Of a DNA stretch of 64,000 nt, positions 1 to 11,302 are shown one piece after another (positions within the stretch are counted from its first letter, which is position 1; each line of letters begins with the position of its first letter). A model generated the notes under the pieces. It was not told the origin of the DNA. It saw nothing but the letters and a program-made list of their open reading frames with translations, and made no database searches. This DNA is from Strigops habroptila (lineage: Eukaryota; Chordata; Aves; Psittaciformes; Psittacidae): NCBI RefSeq assembly GCF_004027225.2, contig NC_044289.2, forward strand, positions 4,205,761-4,269,760. The letters run 5' to 3'. Made by a program: the position numbers and the translations under genes.

Positions 1-2733
1 TCCAGCTTTGGCAGACATAACTGGAGGCAAATGAATGCACATTTGCCAGGCTCTGTGCATTACGCAGCAGCTGGATGAAGAAATGGAGCTATGCCCTTCA
101 CGGTGCTGGGAGCTGAAATGAATGAGAAGAGGGAGACTGCCTTGGGCACAATCCTGCAGAGGATGGAAACAAGTCGAAATGAGAGAAACTAGTGCAAACA
201 GGGGAAAACAGCCGGGAAAAGCAGCCAGGCAGAAGTGGGAAGCGCAGGAGCAGAGGTGGCTCCTCCAGCGCTGCCACTGCTTCCTCTGCCTACAGCCCCA
301 GCAAAACCCTGCAACATTCGGGAGGGAGGATGGAGCCACACGTGGTAATATTTATTGTAACAGCAGTGTCACAGCAAAAGGCTGACAAGCTGCTCTCACC
401 ATCACAGAAACAATTAATTTAAAGCAAATTAAGATTTAAAGCAATTAAGAGAGTACTCAAATCACCGCAGCATCCTCTCCCCTTCTCATACTGTCAATTT
501 CTTTATGATTTATCTGTTAAAATATATTTTATGATATACATAACAGATTTCTGTATAAGTTAACAGAAAAAATTCTTGTCAGCTTGATTTAAACGTTTTG
601 GATAGAGCTTCCTATCTCAGTGACATCTTATGCCAAGCACTGTTCCTTCCGGTTGGCCGCACAAAACAGAGACTCATGTTACATCTCAGGTTTAAATCTT
701 GCTGTAGCCATTCTTGAGTAACAAAACTCATTTGCAATCAGCTGTTTACACACCTGTCAATCAATCACAGTGCTCATGGTATCAAAAGATCATGTGTCTG
801 GCTCAAATGCAATAGAACACAAGGCTGGAGTTGAATCACAGCTTGAAAGGTAAGCATGGGTTTTGCTAGCATCAACTAGTCAAACATGCAATTGTCTAAT
901 TAATACACACTTACAGCACTTCAAATCACACTTCTATCAACAGGGGTCAGAGGTGTGTATTATCAATATTTTCACAAGCCTGTATTACGTCTTCCCCTGA
1001 TGTCACAGAAGAGATCTGTAAGGAGCTGGCCAGTTGGGCAGCTGTTCAAAGCACAGCAGGTAAAGTGTAAGGAATATGAGATTAGAGACTAGTTGGGAAA
1101 AGCAAATTTTTACCCAACCCAGAGGAACCACAGAAAAGACAATCACAGCACTCACCTGTCAAAAAAAAGCATTTGCCCACTGAGCATCATTTTCTTCTTT
1201 AAAAAATTCCTTGGAGTAAGTAAGTGCATTTACATCACACCAATGTTTAAATCTCTGTTTAATGACATCACAAACCATTTATCTGAATATTGAATATTAT
1301 CAAAGCAATTTGATAGGCAAAACAATCCAGAAAATCCTGTACAATTCTGTTATAGAAAGATAATGTAGAATTAAATGGCTCACAAGCATCTTGGTTACCA
1401 CCACAAAGTTTTAAAGGGCAGCATAACAAAGCCAACAATCTGCCAGCTGGAACTGGATCTAAACCACTAATGCTAGTTAGTGTAATGCTTTTTTAAGATG
1501 TGCTCTTATTAAGTTATAATAACTTTACATGCTTGATGTATAGTTTTTCCTCCCTCTGTTAGAGATATATAACCCTAACTACAATGATGCAAGCATAATG
1601 AATGAAACCCCCCAAACCAGACCAAAATATGCATTCTTCATTCTGTAAATCTTGGCAATTATTAAATATTCAAAAATATATGGATAGCAAATACTGGAAT
1701 AGACAAGGAGCCACTGTTCATCAGTGGGTGTATGTAAGTTTTTTATCCTAATCAGTCATTACATACTAGTAGTGCTTATTACAAACCTCACACACATAGA
1801 ACAAAGGTATCAAACGTAGCATAACAGATTAGCGCGGAGGGAAGAGTCTCACAGTTTGACAGTCTTGCTGTGTTAGATCTCAAGACCAGTCTCAGTCATG
1901 GAGTTTATATACAGTGATAAACAGCATTGGTGCTGATGTGATAATAGTAACAACTGCAGTAAATGCTATTAGCCCTCAAGGGATAACATGAGGAAGTTCA
2001 CAAATACTAGTGATTTGATCTGAAGAATAAAAAAAGTTACATCAGGCATAGTCTGAACACACAAACACACACAAACTCACTAAATTTACCAGATCGAAGA
2101 TTCAACTCTACATTCACAAACCTTCAAAGTTACAGCCACATTAATGAAACACCTTTGCAAGTAACGTTTTGTAAAGCAACATGGAAGGTGAAAAAGGAGC
2201 AACGAACTGAAGAACAAAAAGTGGCATTATACAGATGAAGAGTTCATGCCAAATCAACAAAGAGGTTTTTTGCTTGTACAAACCAGCATACACTTGTTAA
2301 TTCCTGCCAAAATTATGCAGGTAACACCACCTTTTCATAGAAAAAAAGTGTGTAATTCTGAAGGTTTTTCCTATTTTTCTTCATGTGACTAATGTGCAGA
2401 AGTACCCTCATCTTTTACACAGATACCTATACTTTGATTTTTCTGAAATTAGTTTCTTTGTTTGCATCTGACCAAGCAGTGTGTAAAAAAGCTCTCCTAA
2501 AACACAAACATCAGCAAGTGCCCTTCTGCTTCACATGAGCAACAGTGTGAGTTCAGACACATGATGTGTGAGTGAGGAAAGCTCCTAGAGAAGACTGTCT
2601 TCACTGCAAAACATGCAGTGATGAGGTGGAAATGCAGGTTACCCGCCTCCTCTCACACAAAAGTAGTATTAAGTGTCTCAAATAATAGGCTGTAAAATTG
2701 ATTTAATGTTACGTTGTGCTGTTCTCTTTGAAG
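1..2733. other. Probable ASIP intron; no exon found
   Basis: AT-rich, non-repetitive sequence upstream of the first recognisable agouti exon. I looked for the signal-peptide exon, which in the family encodes a hydrophobic leader followed by an SIV-type ending and a phase-1 donor, and did not find it. The open frames here are short and have no leader peptide. A donor-like GTAAGC follows position 850, but no coding or family resemblance supports an exon there. The stretch is inferred to be the intron before the basic-region exon. Confidence 0.5.
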
Positions 2734-2795
2734 ATTTAACTAAAAGATCCCAGAAAGTCAGCAGGAAAGAGGCAGAGATCAGGAAATCTTCCAAG
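2734..2795 (+). CDS. ASIP: ASIP exon encoding the basic region
   Basis: The exon opens after a GAAG acceptor and ends AAG before GTAGGT. It has 62 nt, in phase 1 and out phase 0. It encodes LTKRSQKVSRKEAEIRKSSK, which lines up residue for residue with the mammalian basic exon (KKSK-xx-RK-AE-KRSSK pattern). The mammalian exon is 65 nt, so this one is a codon shorter at the acceptor, a common kind of acceptor shift. Confidence 0.85.
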
Positions 2796-4598
2796 GTAGG
2801 TGGCTGTTCAGAAATCATTGTTGAATTCGAATGGTTTATCACTTCTATACTTCTCCTCAATGCATTCATTTGCAAGGCTTTTATGGGCATTCCCCAATTT
2901 AAATAATTTGCGTACAGTTTAAAGCTATAAATACTGTCAAAAGAGATGCAAAACATTAATGGTAGAAAGAAAACTATGTGGTCTTAGATTAATCAGAGGT
3001 TATTGTTTGGGCTTGAGGGGTCTTGTTGGTTTTCATTTTGCTTTTGTTTTTTACAGTCCTTTCTTACACAAAAGGTACTTTAAACTTGAGCTGGTTTAAG
3101 TATTTATAAAATTATTCAGGCATCTGCTGCTCAGGGGCACAAACTCACTATCTGCTGATTTTTACTTGCAGGTGCCAAAAACTTAACATACAGGCATACA
3201 AAGAAGTTGGTACTTGGTTGAATGTTAACTAGTAATTTTATCAGATCAGTAGATTCAACTTGATAGATCTCCTTCATGTGATGCTACCCATAGGTCTTGA
3301 ATGTGAAGTATTACATGGACTGGACTCCTTTATTTTAAAGATTGTATAGAAAAGCAGGAAACAGCATTTTTATGTTATTATTAATATGTTATGATAGCCA
3401 TTTACAGCCAAACCAGTCACTGCTGCAACCAGAAGCTTTTAGAGCTTCTTCTTTTCCATTTTAGTTGATATCTCATGTGGTTAACTTTCCTTAAAACACT
3501 TCCTAAATTCACAGGATGACCCAGGTTGAAAGGGGCCTCAGGGCATCATTTAGATCCACCTTCAGCTCAAAGCAGGGAATTTTTGTCATCAAACTTTGTC
3601 AAAGTATTTTAGCTTAAAAGCTCCTAAGGCACTTGGAGACCACAGAACACTTTACCTTAAAAATGAAACTCCTGAGAAAGTACCAGGTTGAAAAAGTGCA
3701 TCGGGTGCCTGCAGCTGGAGAGCTCCAGCGTTTCTCCCAGGTCCCAGGTGCATGGTGATCAACCCAAAGTTTCCCACCTTTCCAAATCACAGACAGAAAA
3801 GCAGCACTCCTTGGGTAGGCTGAGAGATCTTTTTCAGCTCACTTACCTGTGTCTGCAGTTAAGGATTCCCATGCACAAATCTGATGCATGAAAGATTACC
3901 GAGCTCCAAAGGCAGCTTGAGAAACAAACCATGAGAGGTAGAGCACTGCCAAGTCACCTCCCCTCTCCCCAGCCTCACAGGAAACAATGTGGGTACCAGC
4001 TCCACAGATCGGCAGGGAGGTTTCACTCTCTTATTTGAAATCTTTGGGGATCCAAGAGTAATTCCTTACTTTGTTCTACTGATAATGTCATTGTCTTTGC
4101 ATATTCTTGTGTCCCTTTCTTCACTGCTGCCACGTTCTTCTCTACAGATCATTTTCCAATATTCTGTCCAGTCATGTTTGTAGTTGCTTAAAGTATAGGG
4201 CTGATGAGGTTGACCATCTTGCTCAGTGGGTTGCTCTCAAGCCACTGCTTCCCATGATCCAGTCCCACCACCTTTCTATATTGCTACTAATACAGGTCTC
4301 ACTGCTATCAACTGCCTACTCATCTCAAGCCAGGAGCTCCCATGGTTCACTTTGCTCCTATGCTTTATTCTGACCCATACTCATTTTACATTTACATGAA
4401 TTTTCGTGTCTTTTCATCTAGAAAAGAGCTGGACCAAAGACGTCTCTGAATCCAAGGCCCGCACCAGCTGCTGACTGCGTGCCAAACTTCAAAACCTGCA
4501 AACCACACTTGACTTCGTGTTGTAATTACTGTGCTTTTTGCAAATGCCGAATTTTTCAGACAATCTGCAAATGTCTAATGTTAAACCCAAAGTGCTAA
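2734..4598 (+). CDS. ASIP: Agouti signaling protein, 3' part of gene (two coding exons)
   Basis: ASIP is a secreted antagonist or inverse agonist of the melanocortin-1 receptor that switches melanocytes from eumelanin to pheomelanin. Two exons can be read: 2734-2795 (basic lysine-rich region) and 4422-4598 (ten-cysteine domain, stop TAA at 4596-4598). They join in phase 0 with an AG acceptor and GT donor, and the cysteine spacing C-6-C-6-CC-2-C-2-C-1-C-6-C-1-C-6-C is exactly that of agouti. The signal-peptide exon is missing, presumably outside the window, so the gene is partial at its 5' end. Position next to AHCY and ITCH matches vertebrate synteny. The usual RFF receptor-binding triad reads RIF here. 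The alternative of a diverged agouti paralogue is less likely given the location. Confidence 0.85.
2796..4421 (+). other. ASIP: ASIP last intron
   Basis: Intron between the basic and cysteine-rich exons, GT at 2796 and AG at 4420-4421. It contains a short degenerate CR1 tail on the minus strand near 3511-3580. Nothing else was recognised. Confidence 0.75.
3511..3580 (-). repeat. Degenerate CR1 3' end
   Basis: The plus strand reads ACAGGATGACCCAGGTTGAA followed by AGGGGCCTCAGGGCATCAT, the mirror of a CR1 3' UTR as seen better preserved at 5259 and 9270 in this window. It is short and diverged. Confidence 0.5.
4422..4598 (+). CDS. ASIP: ASIP terminal exon, cysteine-rich domain
   Basis: Fifty-eight codons plus stop after the acceptor TTTTCATCTAG. 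A short basic and proline-alanine linker leads into a 40-residue domain with ten cysteines in perfect agouti/AgRP-type spacing, beginning CVPNFKTCKPHLTSCC and ending CLMLNPKC. In mammalian ASIP and AGRP the loop after the CxCxC stretch carries Arg-Phe-Phe, the melanocortin-receptor contact. This copy has Arg-Ile-Phe (RIFQTI). The frame is open and the domain looks intact, so it is not an obvious pseudogene. Confidence 0.88.
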   Translation, partial: KRAGPKTSLNPRPAPAADCVPNFKTCKPHLTSCCNYCAFCKCRIFQTICKCLMLNPKC

Positions 4599-4680
4599 AG
4601 CCAAACTGGGAACACAATAGGGCTTCTGTCTTTCATTAGCTTCTCAAGTGTAGATTTCAAATTGCCTCATATGTATAGCA

Positions 4681-4686
4681 ATTAAA
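4681..4686 (+). terminator. ASIP: Candidate ASIP polyadenylation signal ATTAAA
   Basis: ATTAAA lies 83 nt after the ASIP stop codon, the first canonical-variant signal downstream. A short 3' UTR is normal for agouti genes. No transcript evidence is available. Confidence 0.4.
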
Positions 4687-5258
4687 GTAGAGAGCTTTGA
4701 AGCTGGCAGCTTGGATTTGCCCTTCTTAAAATTGAATGGATAATGTTGGAGTTTCTTTCCATTGGGTTAAGGCTGCCACAAGGACAGCATAGCACCAGCT
4801 TCCAGCACAGACAAATACCATGCTGAAAGTTCAGGTTTCAGGGTTAATTCCTGTTTCACACATTCAGCAAAAATCAGGTTTTTCTACCTGAAAAGACAGA
4901 TCCAAAACAATAAGGCAATTTTTTAATCATCTTCAGTTGAGCATCAGTACATCCACCTCCAGGGTTTTACTTGTTCTACCATTAACCAGTATCTCCAAGG
5001 TGTATAATATACTTGTATATTCGAACCCTGACTGTATCTGTGCCTCATGACTTCCCCAGTGGTATCCATAGGAATTTTCTAATGCTCTGTGCAGGTCTAA
5101 TTGAAACGAAATTTCTTTACTAATTTACTTCTAAGCACAGCTGAGGGCTACAAAAATCTTCAAGGTGGTGCAAGCCATATGAACTCTTTTTTCTTCTAAT
5201 GATCAATCCAAAGCCCAGAGCTCAAAACAAAAGCCAGATGTTGACAGAAATATTTGTT

Positions 5259-6440
5259 CACAGGATCATAGGATATTTCAAGTTGGAAGGGACCCATAAG
5301 GATCACTGAGTCCAAGACCCTGCTCCTCATGGGATTACCTAAAACTAAACTGTATGACGAAGAGCACTGCGCAGGCGCTTCTCGAACTCTGACAGGCTTG
5401 GTGCTGTGACCACTGCACTGAGGAGCCTGTTCCAGGGACTGACCACCCTCCCAGCAAAGAGCCTTTTCCTGATGTCCAACCAGAACTTCCCCTGATGCAG
5501 CTTCATGCCATTTCTTTATGTCCTATTGCTGGTCACCAGAGAGAGATCGGCATCTCCTGCCTGTGAGGAAGGTGTAGACAGTGGTGAGGGCACCCCTCAG
5601 CTTTCTTTCTCCAAGTCAAGTGACCTCAGCCACTCCTCTTAAGTCTTGCCCTCAAGACCTTTCACCACTTTGGTCACCCTCCTCTGGACACACACACTCT
5701 AATAGTCCAATGTCCTCCTTCTATTGAGGTGCCCAAAACCGCGCACAGGTCTCGAGGTGGGACCGACACCAAGTGCGGTGTAGAGTGGGACAATCACTGC
5801 CCTTGACCAGCTTGCTGTGCTGTGCTTAATGCATCTCAGGACACAATTGGCCCTTTGGGCTTGCCAGGGCATACTGTTGACTAGTACTCAATTTGTGATC
5901 AACCTGAATTCCCAGATCTCTTTCCATGGGGCTGCTTTCCAGCCTCTTATCCCCCAGTGCGCATGTATAACCAGGATTGCCCTGTCCCAGGTACAAAATC
6001 AGGCACTTGCTCTCATTAAATGTTACAGAGTTGGTGGTCGGCCCAGCTCTCTAGCCTACCCAGATCTGTCTATAAGGCCTCTTTATACACTCTAGGGAGT
6101 CCACAGCTCCTCCTAGTTTACTATCATGGGCAAACTTAACGTACAGTCAATTCCTGTGTCCAGATCATTTATAGAAATATTAAAGAGCACTGGCCCTAAA
6201 ATTGAGCCCTGGGGAACCCCACTGGTGAGTGGCTGCCAGCCTGATGAGACTCCATTTACTATAACTCTCTGAGTCCGACCTATAAGGCAATTGGTCACCC
6301 AATGTATTATGGACTTGTCTAGCTGCATGCTGGACATTTTACCCAGAAGGATACTGTGACAGTATAAAAAGGTTTGCTAAAATCCAAACCCACCACATTT
6401 ACTGGCTTTCTTTGATCAGCTAGAAAAATGACCTTGTCAC
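5259..6440 (-). mobile_element. CR1 LINE, truncated, with reverse-transcriptase remnant
   Basis: The 3' end is at the low coordinate (CAGGATCATAGGATATTTCA then TTGGAAGGGACC, reverse of a CR1 tail). The copy runs about 1.2 kb toward higher coordinates. On the minus strand near 6113-6337 it encodes a reverse-transcriptase piece with the motif [20 protein letters not shown], typical of CR1 ORF2. The 5' part is missing, as in most CR1 copies, and the frame is broken. Confidence 0.9.
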
Positions 6441-6965
6441 AAAAGGAAAGATGACTTTGTCATCTTAGCGACATGTATAGATGACAGATTAAGAAAGAGC
6501 CCAAACGATGACAGGATGTCTTTGTGTTCTTTATATTTTATAAAATACATCAGCTGTCATATATGATGCAAGCTTGAATTCTTTTAAATGTACATAAGTC
6601 AGGAAGCTCTAAGCCATTCGGTTATGATAAAAAGAGGATGAGAAGGAAGAATGATACGTGACAATGGGCTTAGGAAAAGGAATTTGGCCCCTTCTTTTAC
6701 TAGCTAAAGACTTAGGTTCCCATCAAGTTGTTTCAAAATTTTCATAACTATAAGAAATTGTCCTTGGTTGATACTAAAATCATATCAATAATCATATAAC
6801 TTCTTATGTGGAAACAATATAATCTTCCTACCAGATGTCCAGCTAGCCAGAAAAAATAAATTTTGCCAGGTTGGAAGGTAGCAAGAGGAGAAGGAAAGGG
6901 AAGAAAGGAGAGCCAGAAAACAACCAAATAGCTGTTCTCACACAGCAGCTCTCACTCCAGCTTTG

Positions 6966-7560
6966 CAGAATCACAGAATGGTTGAGGTTGGTAGGGACCA
7001 GCTGGTCTGACCCCTGCTCAAGCAGGGCTACCTAGAGCTGGTTGCCCAGGACCATGTCCATATGGCTTTTGAATATCTCCAAGGAGGGAGCTCCACAACC
7101 TCCCTGGGCAACCTGGACACTGTGCTCCAGGTGTGGCCTTACCGGTGCTGAACAGAGGGGAAGGATCATGTTGACCTGCCCGCAACAGAGCCTAACACAG
7201 CCCAGGACACCATGTGCCTTCTTTGCTGCAAGGACGCATTGCTGGCTCATATTCATCTTGGTGTTCACCAGAACATCCAGGCCCTTTCCTGCAGAGCTGC
7301 TTTCCAGCTCAGTGGCCCAAACACATATTCTTTGCCTGGGGTTGTTCCTCCCCTGGTGCAGAACTTTGCCCTTCTCCTTGTTGAACTGCATGAGGTTCCT
7401 GTCAGACCATTTTTCCAGGCTGTCAAGGTCCATCTGAATGGCAGCATGATCGTTGAGCATATCAGCCACTCTAAGTTCTGCATCACATGCAGACTTGCTA
7501 AGGGTATGTTCCACCTCATCATCCAGATCATCAATGAAGATGTTAGCCACAGCTTGCGGC
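6966..7560 (-). mobile_element. CR1 LINE fragment with internal deletion
   Basis: The plus strand starts CAGAATCACAGAATGGTTGA, the reverse of a CR1 tail. The minus-strand frame 7032-7550 reads an ORF2 segment (FIDDLDDEVEH, MQFNKEKGKVLHQGRN, NMSQQCVLAAKKAHG) and then jumps from VRPHLEHSVQ directly to PSLEIFKSHMDMVLGNQL. The region that normally separates these motifs in CR1 ORF2 is absent, so the copy has an in-frame internal deletion. Confidence 0.88.
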
Positions 7561-9269
7561 TATCGGCTAAAGAAATGGAAAGTGCCAAGACCCACAATGA
7601 GGAGCTGGAGACACAGAAGCTGAACCAACAAAGTACAGGGTGGTGCACGTATGCAACGAAGAAAAAGGAAAGATCCTTTCATATGAGAATAAGGAGATGT
7701 GGTTTTTAACACATGAACATACTATTCAATATAGCATTTATATATAGTGCATTTCCACAAATTTGACTTCTTAAGCCTTTTTTTTAACTTGAATTTATTA
7801 GAAAGAGGTTATGCTTTCTTTGCCATTCATCTATTGCACCAAAGAATATATATAACCAAGTATTCTGAAATTGTTCTTAGCCTTAGGGATTTTACTTTCC
7901 TAGGTAAAGATCATGTTGTATTGATAGGACACAGAAATCAGTAAAACATGTACACCTAATACTTTCTTCCTATATTTAGCTTGAACAGATATTTCTATGA
8001 GGAGTTGCTTGTGAGAGTTCCCTAAGGGACCTATTTGAAATGCCATCAGCACACATGTAATAAAACAGAAGCATAACAAAGATGGAGTGTTTAATTTTCA
8101 GTTGTCATGTACCAAAATGTCTCCACTGAAAACCTACTGGAATTCAAACTCAGAGACAGACCCAGTAATGCTCCATGACAGAGTCATTTTTTCCCTAGAG
8201 AATAATGGGAATGTCACTCTAATTACAGCTTAGTAGAATTAAGCACAAATAAATCACTATTAGCTTTTCCAACTATTGGCCTATCTTGTGTGAATTTAAA
8301 ACAGATACTGTATTTTCCCATCCAAAGTCCTGACTTGACTGTTTATTGTCACACTCAACGACCATAACATTTAAGTTTATATTGATGGATAACACATATG
8401 GTAGAAATAAAATGTTAACGACTATTCCAAACTAGCTCTAAAGATCTCATAGCTTTCCACACTAATTACTGAAACTGGGAGACCCCAAAAGGAAAGCAAA
8501 CACTGCCCATATCAGACTCTGGGATGTTCTCACAGAAGGAAAGATTTTATGGAAGGTAGCACAGTTTTTTCCAAGTTCTGTAGATGAGTCAACAGTATTG
8601 TGATGCTGCTCTGGCTGAGGGTGATGAAAGATGCAGTAAAGTCCCTCTGAGACGCAGAGATAGTGCTAATCTCATGATGAAATGAATTATAAGAAAAACA
8701 GATGGAGATTTGAATAACCAAACTGAGGAATCAAGGAAGAACTTGTACATGCCATGCCCAAAGCTGACTCTGTGGGAGCTCTACTTTACAGTGCAAAAAT
8801 AGTATCATCTTAGTCCTACAGCAAACATGCTTCTTGGCGTATTGTGGGACACACGATTTGTGAGATATTGCAGTCTTCAAGTCACCCACTGTATGGGTGT
8901 AGACACTAAATTATATCCAAGGCCAATTCAAAAAATCATTAAATCATAACATTTTTCATCAAAGCATTTCAAGTTGAATTAGACCATTCTGTGGCCAGAA
9001 GAGACTCTGACCACAGAGTCTCTTCTGGCCCAAATAGACCAATTCTACATTTTTTCACACCCAGCATCCTATTCAAATCAAAGAGACATTACTGAGTTGC
9101 AGAATCAGTGCTGAAAATCAAAATAATTACAAAGGGACTCTCCTAACAAATGCATGAGCACTTCACATTTTCTTCTGTCTACTGCTGAGCTGTGAACTGT
9201 TGCCCTTCTGGACAGCCCTCTCCACACAGCAATCTCCAGCATACAGAAGAAATGCATGGGATGGCCTGC
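7561..9269. other. Intergenic, no gene seen
   Basis: AT-rich sequence between CR1 copies. Its only notable structure is a perfect 17-bp inverted repeat at 8993-9030, listed separately. No exon-like frames with family resemblance. Confidence 0.6.
8993..9030. repeat. Perfect inverted repeat, 17-bp arms, 4-nt loop
   Basis: The left arm GGCCAGAAGAGACTCTG (8993-9009) is exactly reverse-complementary to the right arm CAGAGTCTCTTCTGGCC (9014-9030), separated by ACCA. A near-direct repeat AGACCA-TTCT flanks it on both sides. It could form a hairpin, and its origin is unknown. Confidence 0.9.
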
Positions 9270-9352
9270 CATAGAATCATAGAATAGTTAGGGTTGGAAA
9301 GGACCTTAAGATCATCTAGTTCCAACCCCCCTGCCATGGGCAGGGACACTGC
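9270..9352 (-). mobile_element. CR1 3' tail fragment
   Basis: The plus strand reads CATAGAATCATAGAATAGTT, then TTGGAAAGGACCTTAAGATC and CCTGCCATGGGCAGGGACAC, the standard CR1 3' UTR in reverse. It is about 80 bp long and well conserved, so probably relatively young. Confidence 0.9.
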
Positions 9353-10649
9353 ATTGCAAAATCCCAATTGCCTGTAAGACCTGGAACAGGTTTGTCACAG
9401 ACACCTAATTTCCAGAGCTGAAAGTGCACAGCAAACAGCTACTCATTTCCAAACAGAAACATGACCTTAGATTTTTGTAGTATATTTAATAGTTGAAATA
9501 ATTGCTTCCTGTGTCAGATGCAAAACCACCCAAACCACTGCATGCTTTTCTAGGTGTGGGGATGAGACAAATTCCCATGTCACTTGTGATGGGCACCCCA
9601 CCAAAGGCAGTAAGTGAAGTCCCCCAGCCTGCTAAGGGCTACTCTTAGCAAGTCACAATACAGTCATCATTCTGCAACTGGGGCACCACATGTGGGACCA
9701 CACATGAGCCGTGCTGAATCTTGGCCCTCTGTGAGTGGTTCTTTCATCTCTTAAGATCTCCACTCTGAGCTGCTTCAGCTTTTATTTTGCCAGCATCCAG
9801 GCTCTTCTGAGTATTTTTCAATGGCATCATCAGCTCCTGTCAATTCAGGTATAGCACAAAGCATGGGAACACAAACAATAGACCTGCAACACACTTCCTC
9901 ACTCTTAGTAGTTCCTTAAGCCTGTAAAATGGAATAAAAATGTTGTGGCTCCATTGTAACTAATATAGGTTAGTTACATAGCCAGCTACAGGACCTGTTG
10001 TAACATCCCAGTACTTGTAACATGCTTAATGCCATTCTTAAACACAACGAAAAAGACAGCAACCTGCTCCAGAAAGCTCCAGATTAGAGATCCTGAGATG
10101 TTCTGCTGATAACTTACCTAACATGCTTTAACAATGCTCCCAGTTTCTTCAGATCCAACTATATGTTGAGGATCCTGAAATCAGCAGGAGCTTGCAGCTC
10201 TCTTATTGATTAGCTATTTTCACTGACCACCAGTAAGAGAAGTTTAATACCTAAAGAGGATTTGGTGGAATTTTCTTCCCCATCCCCAGCAAATTACCTT
10301 TATCCGAAAGTCAAGACACTCAAATGTCAGTCAGGCACGCTGGGCTAATTTAGGTTTTTCTGGTCCTCCAGAATCAACACAGGTGTTTTCAGCTTCTCGC
10401 ACACTTATATTTGAAGAAGCTAAGAAGAGGGATATGAAAATTTACCCCTTTCCCCCACACCCCCAGTATCTGGCTATCACAAAAGGACCAGTTCAGCAGC
10501 ATCAGCATAAGAGCCCAGTGCTATCTTAGACACATCAGGAACACCCATGCAAGGCTGGCAGATGTGACATGGGACCTATACAAGACCATCCCTATCTGGA
10601 GCAGCAGCACAAGGCCAGAGACACACTCAGCTGCCTGAAAGACAGTTGA

Positions 10650-11302
10650 CGAGAAACTGAACATGAGCCAGCTTTAGCATGCTCTCGCAGCCCAGAAACC
10701 AACCGTGTCCTGGGCTGCATCAAAAGGAGTGTGACCAGCAGGACGAAGTAGGTAATCCTGCCCCTCTGCTCTTATGAGACCCCACTTGCAGCACTGTGTG
10801 CAGTTCTGGTGTCCTCAACACAAGAAGGACATGGAGCTGCTGAATGAAGTCCAGAGGAGGCCGTGAGGATGATCAGGGGCTGGAGCACCTCCTTTATAAA
10901 GACAGGCTGAGAAAGCTGGGGCTGTTCAGCCTGGAGAAGAGAAGCTGTGTGGAGACCTCAAAGCAGCTTTCAGTATCCAGGAAGCCTACAAGGATGCTGG
11001 AGAGGGACTTTTCATCATGGACCGTAGTGATAGGACAAGAAGTGATGGGTTTAAACTTAAACAGGGGAAGTTCAGGTTAAATATAATGAAGAAGTTCTTG
11101 CCTGTGAGGGTGCTGAGGCGCTGGCACAGGTTGCCTAGACAAGCTGCAGCTGCCCCATCCCTGGCAGTGTTCAAGGTGAGGCTGGACAGAGTCTTGGGCA
11201 ACATGATCTAGTGGAAGGAGTCTCTGCCCATGGCAGGAGGTTGGAACTGGATGAGCTTAAGATCCTTTCCAACCCAAGCCGTTCTATGATTCTATGATTC
11301 CA
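10650..11302 (+). mobile_element. CR1 LINE 3' portion
   Basis: A plus-strand copy that begins near ATGAGCCAGC, passes through ORF2 C-terminal motifs (GLEHLLYKDRLRKLGLFSLE, then KFRLNIMKKFLPVRVLRRWH and VFKVRLDRVLGNMI), and ends with the octamer tail TTCTATGATTCTATGATTC at 11283-11301. Frameshifts separate the conserved pieces, so it is dead. Confidence 0.92.

Noticed and set aside
780-851. Possible extra ASIP exon before GTAAGC at 851
   Set aside because: A donor-like site only. The upstream frame is not a signal peptide and no good acceptor defines an exon.
6113-7550. Reverse-transcriptase-like frames on the minus strand
   Set aside because: Not host genes: these are ORF2 remnants of CR1 LINEs, listed as mobile elements.
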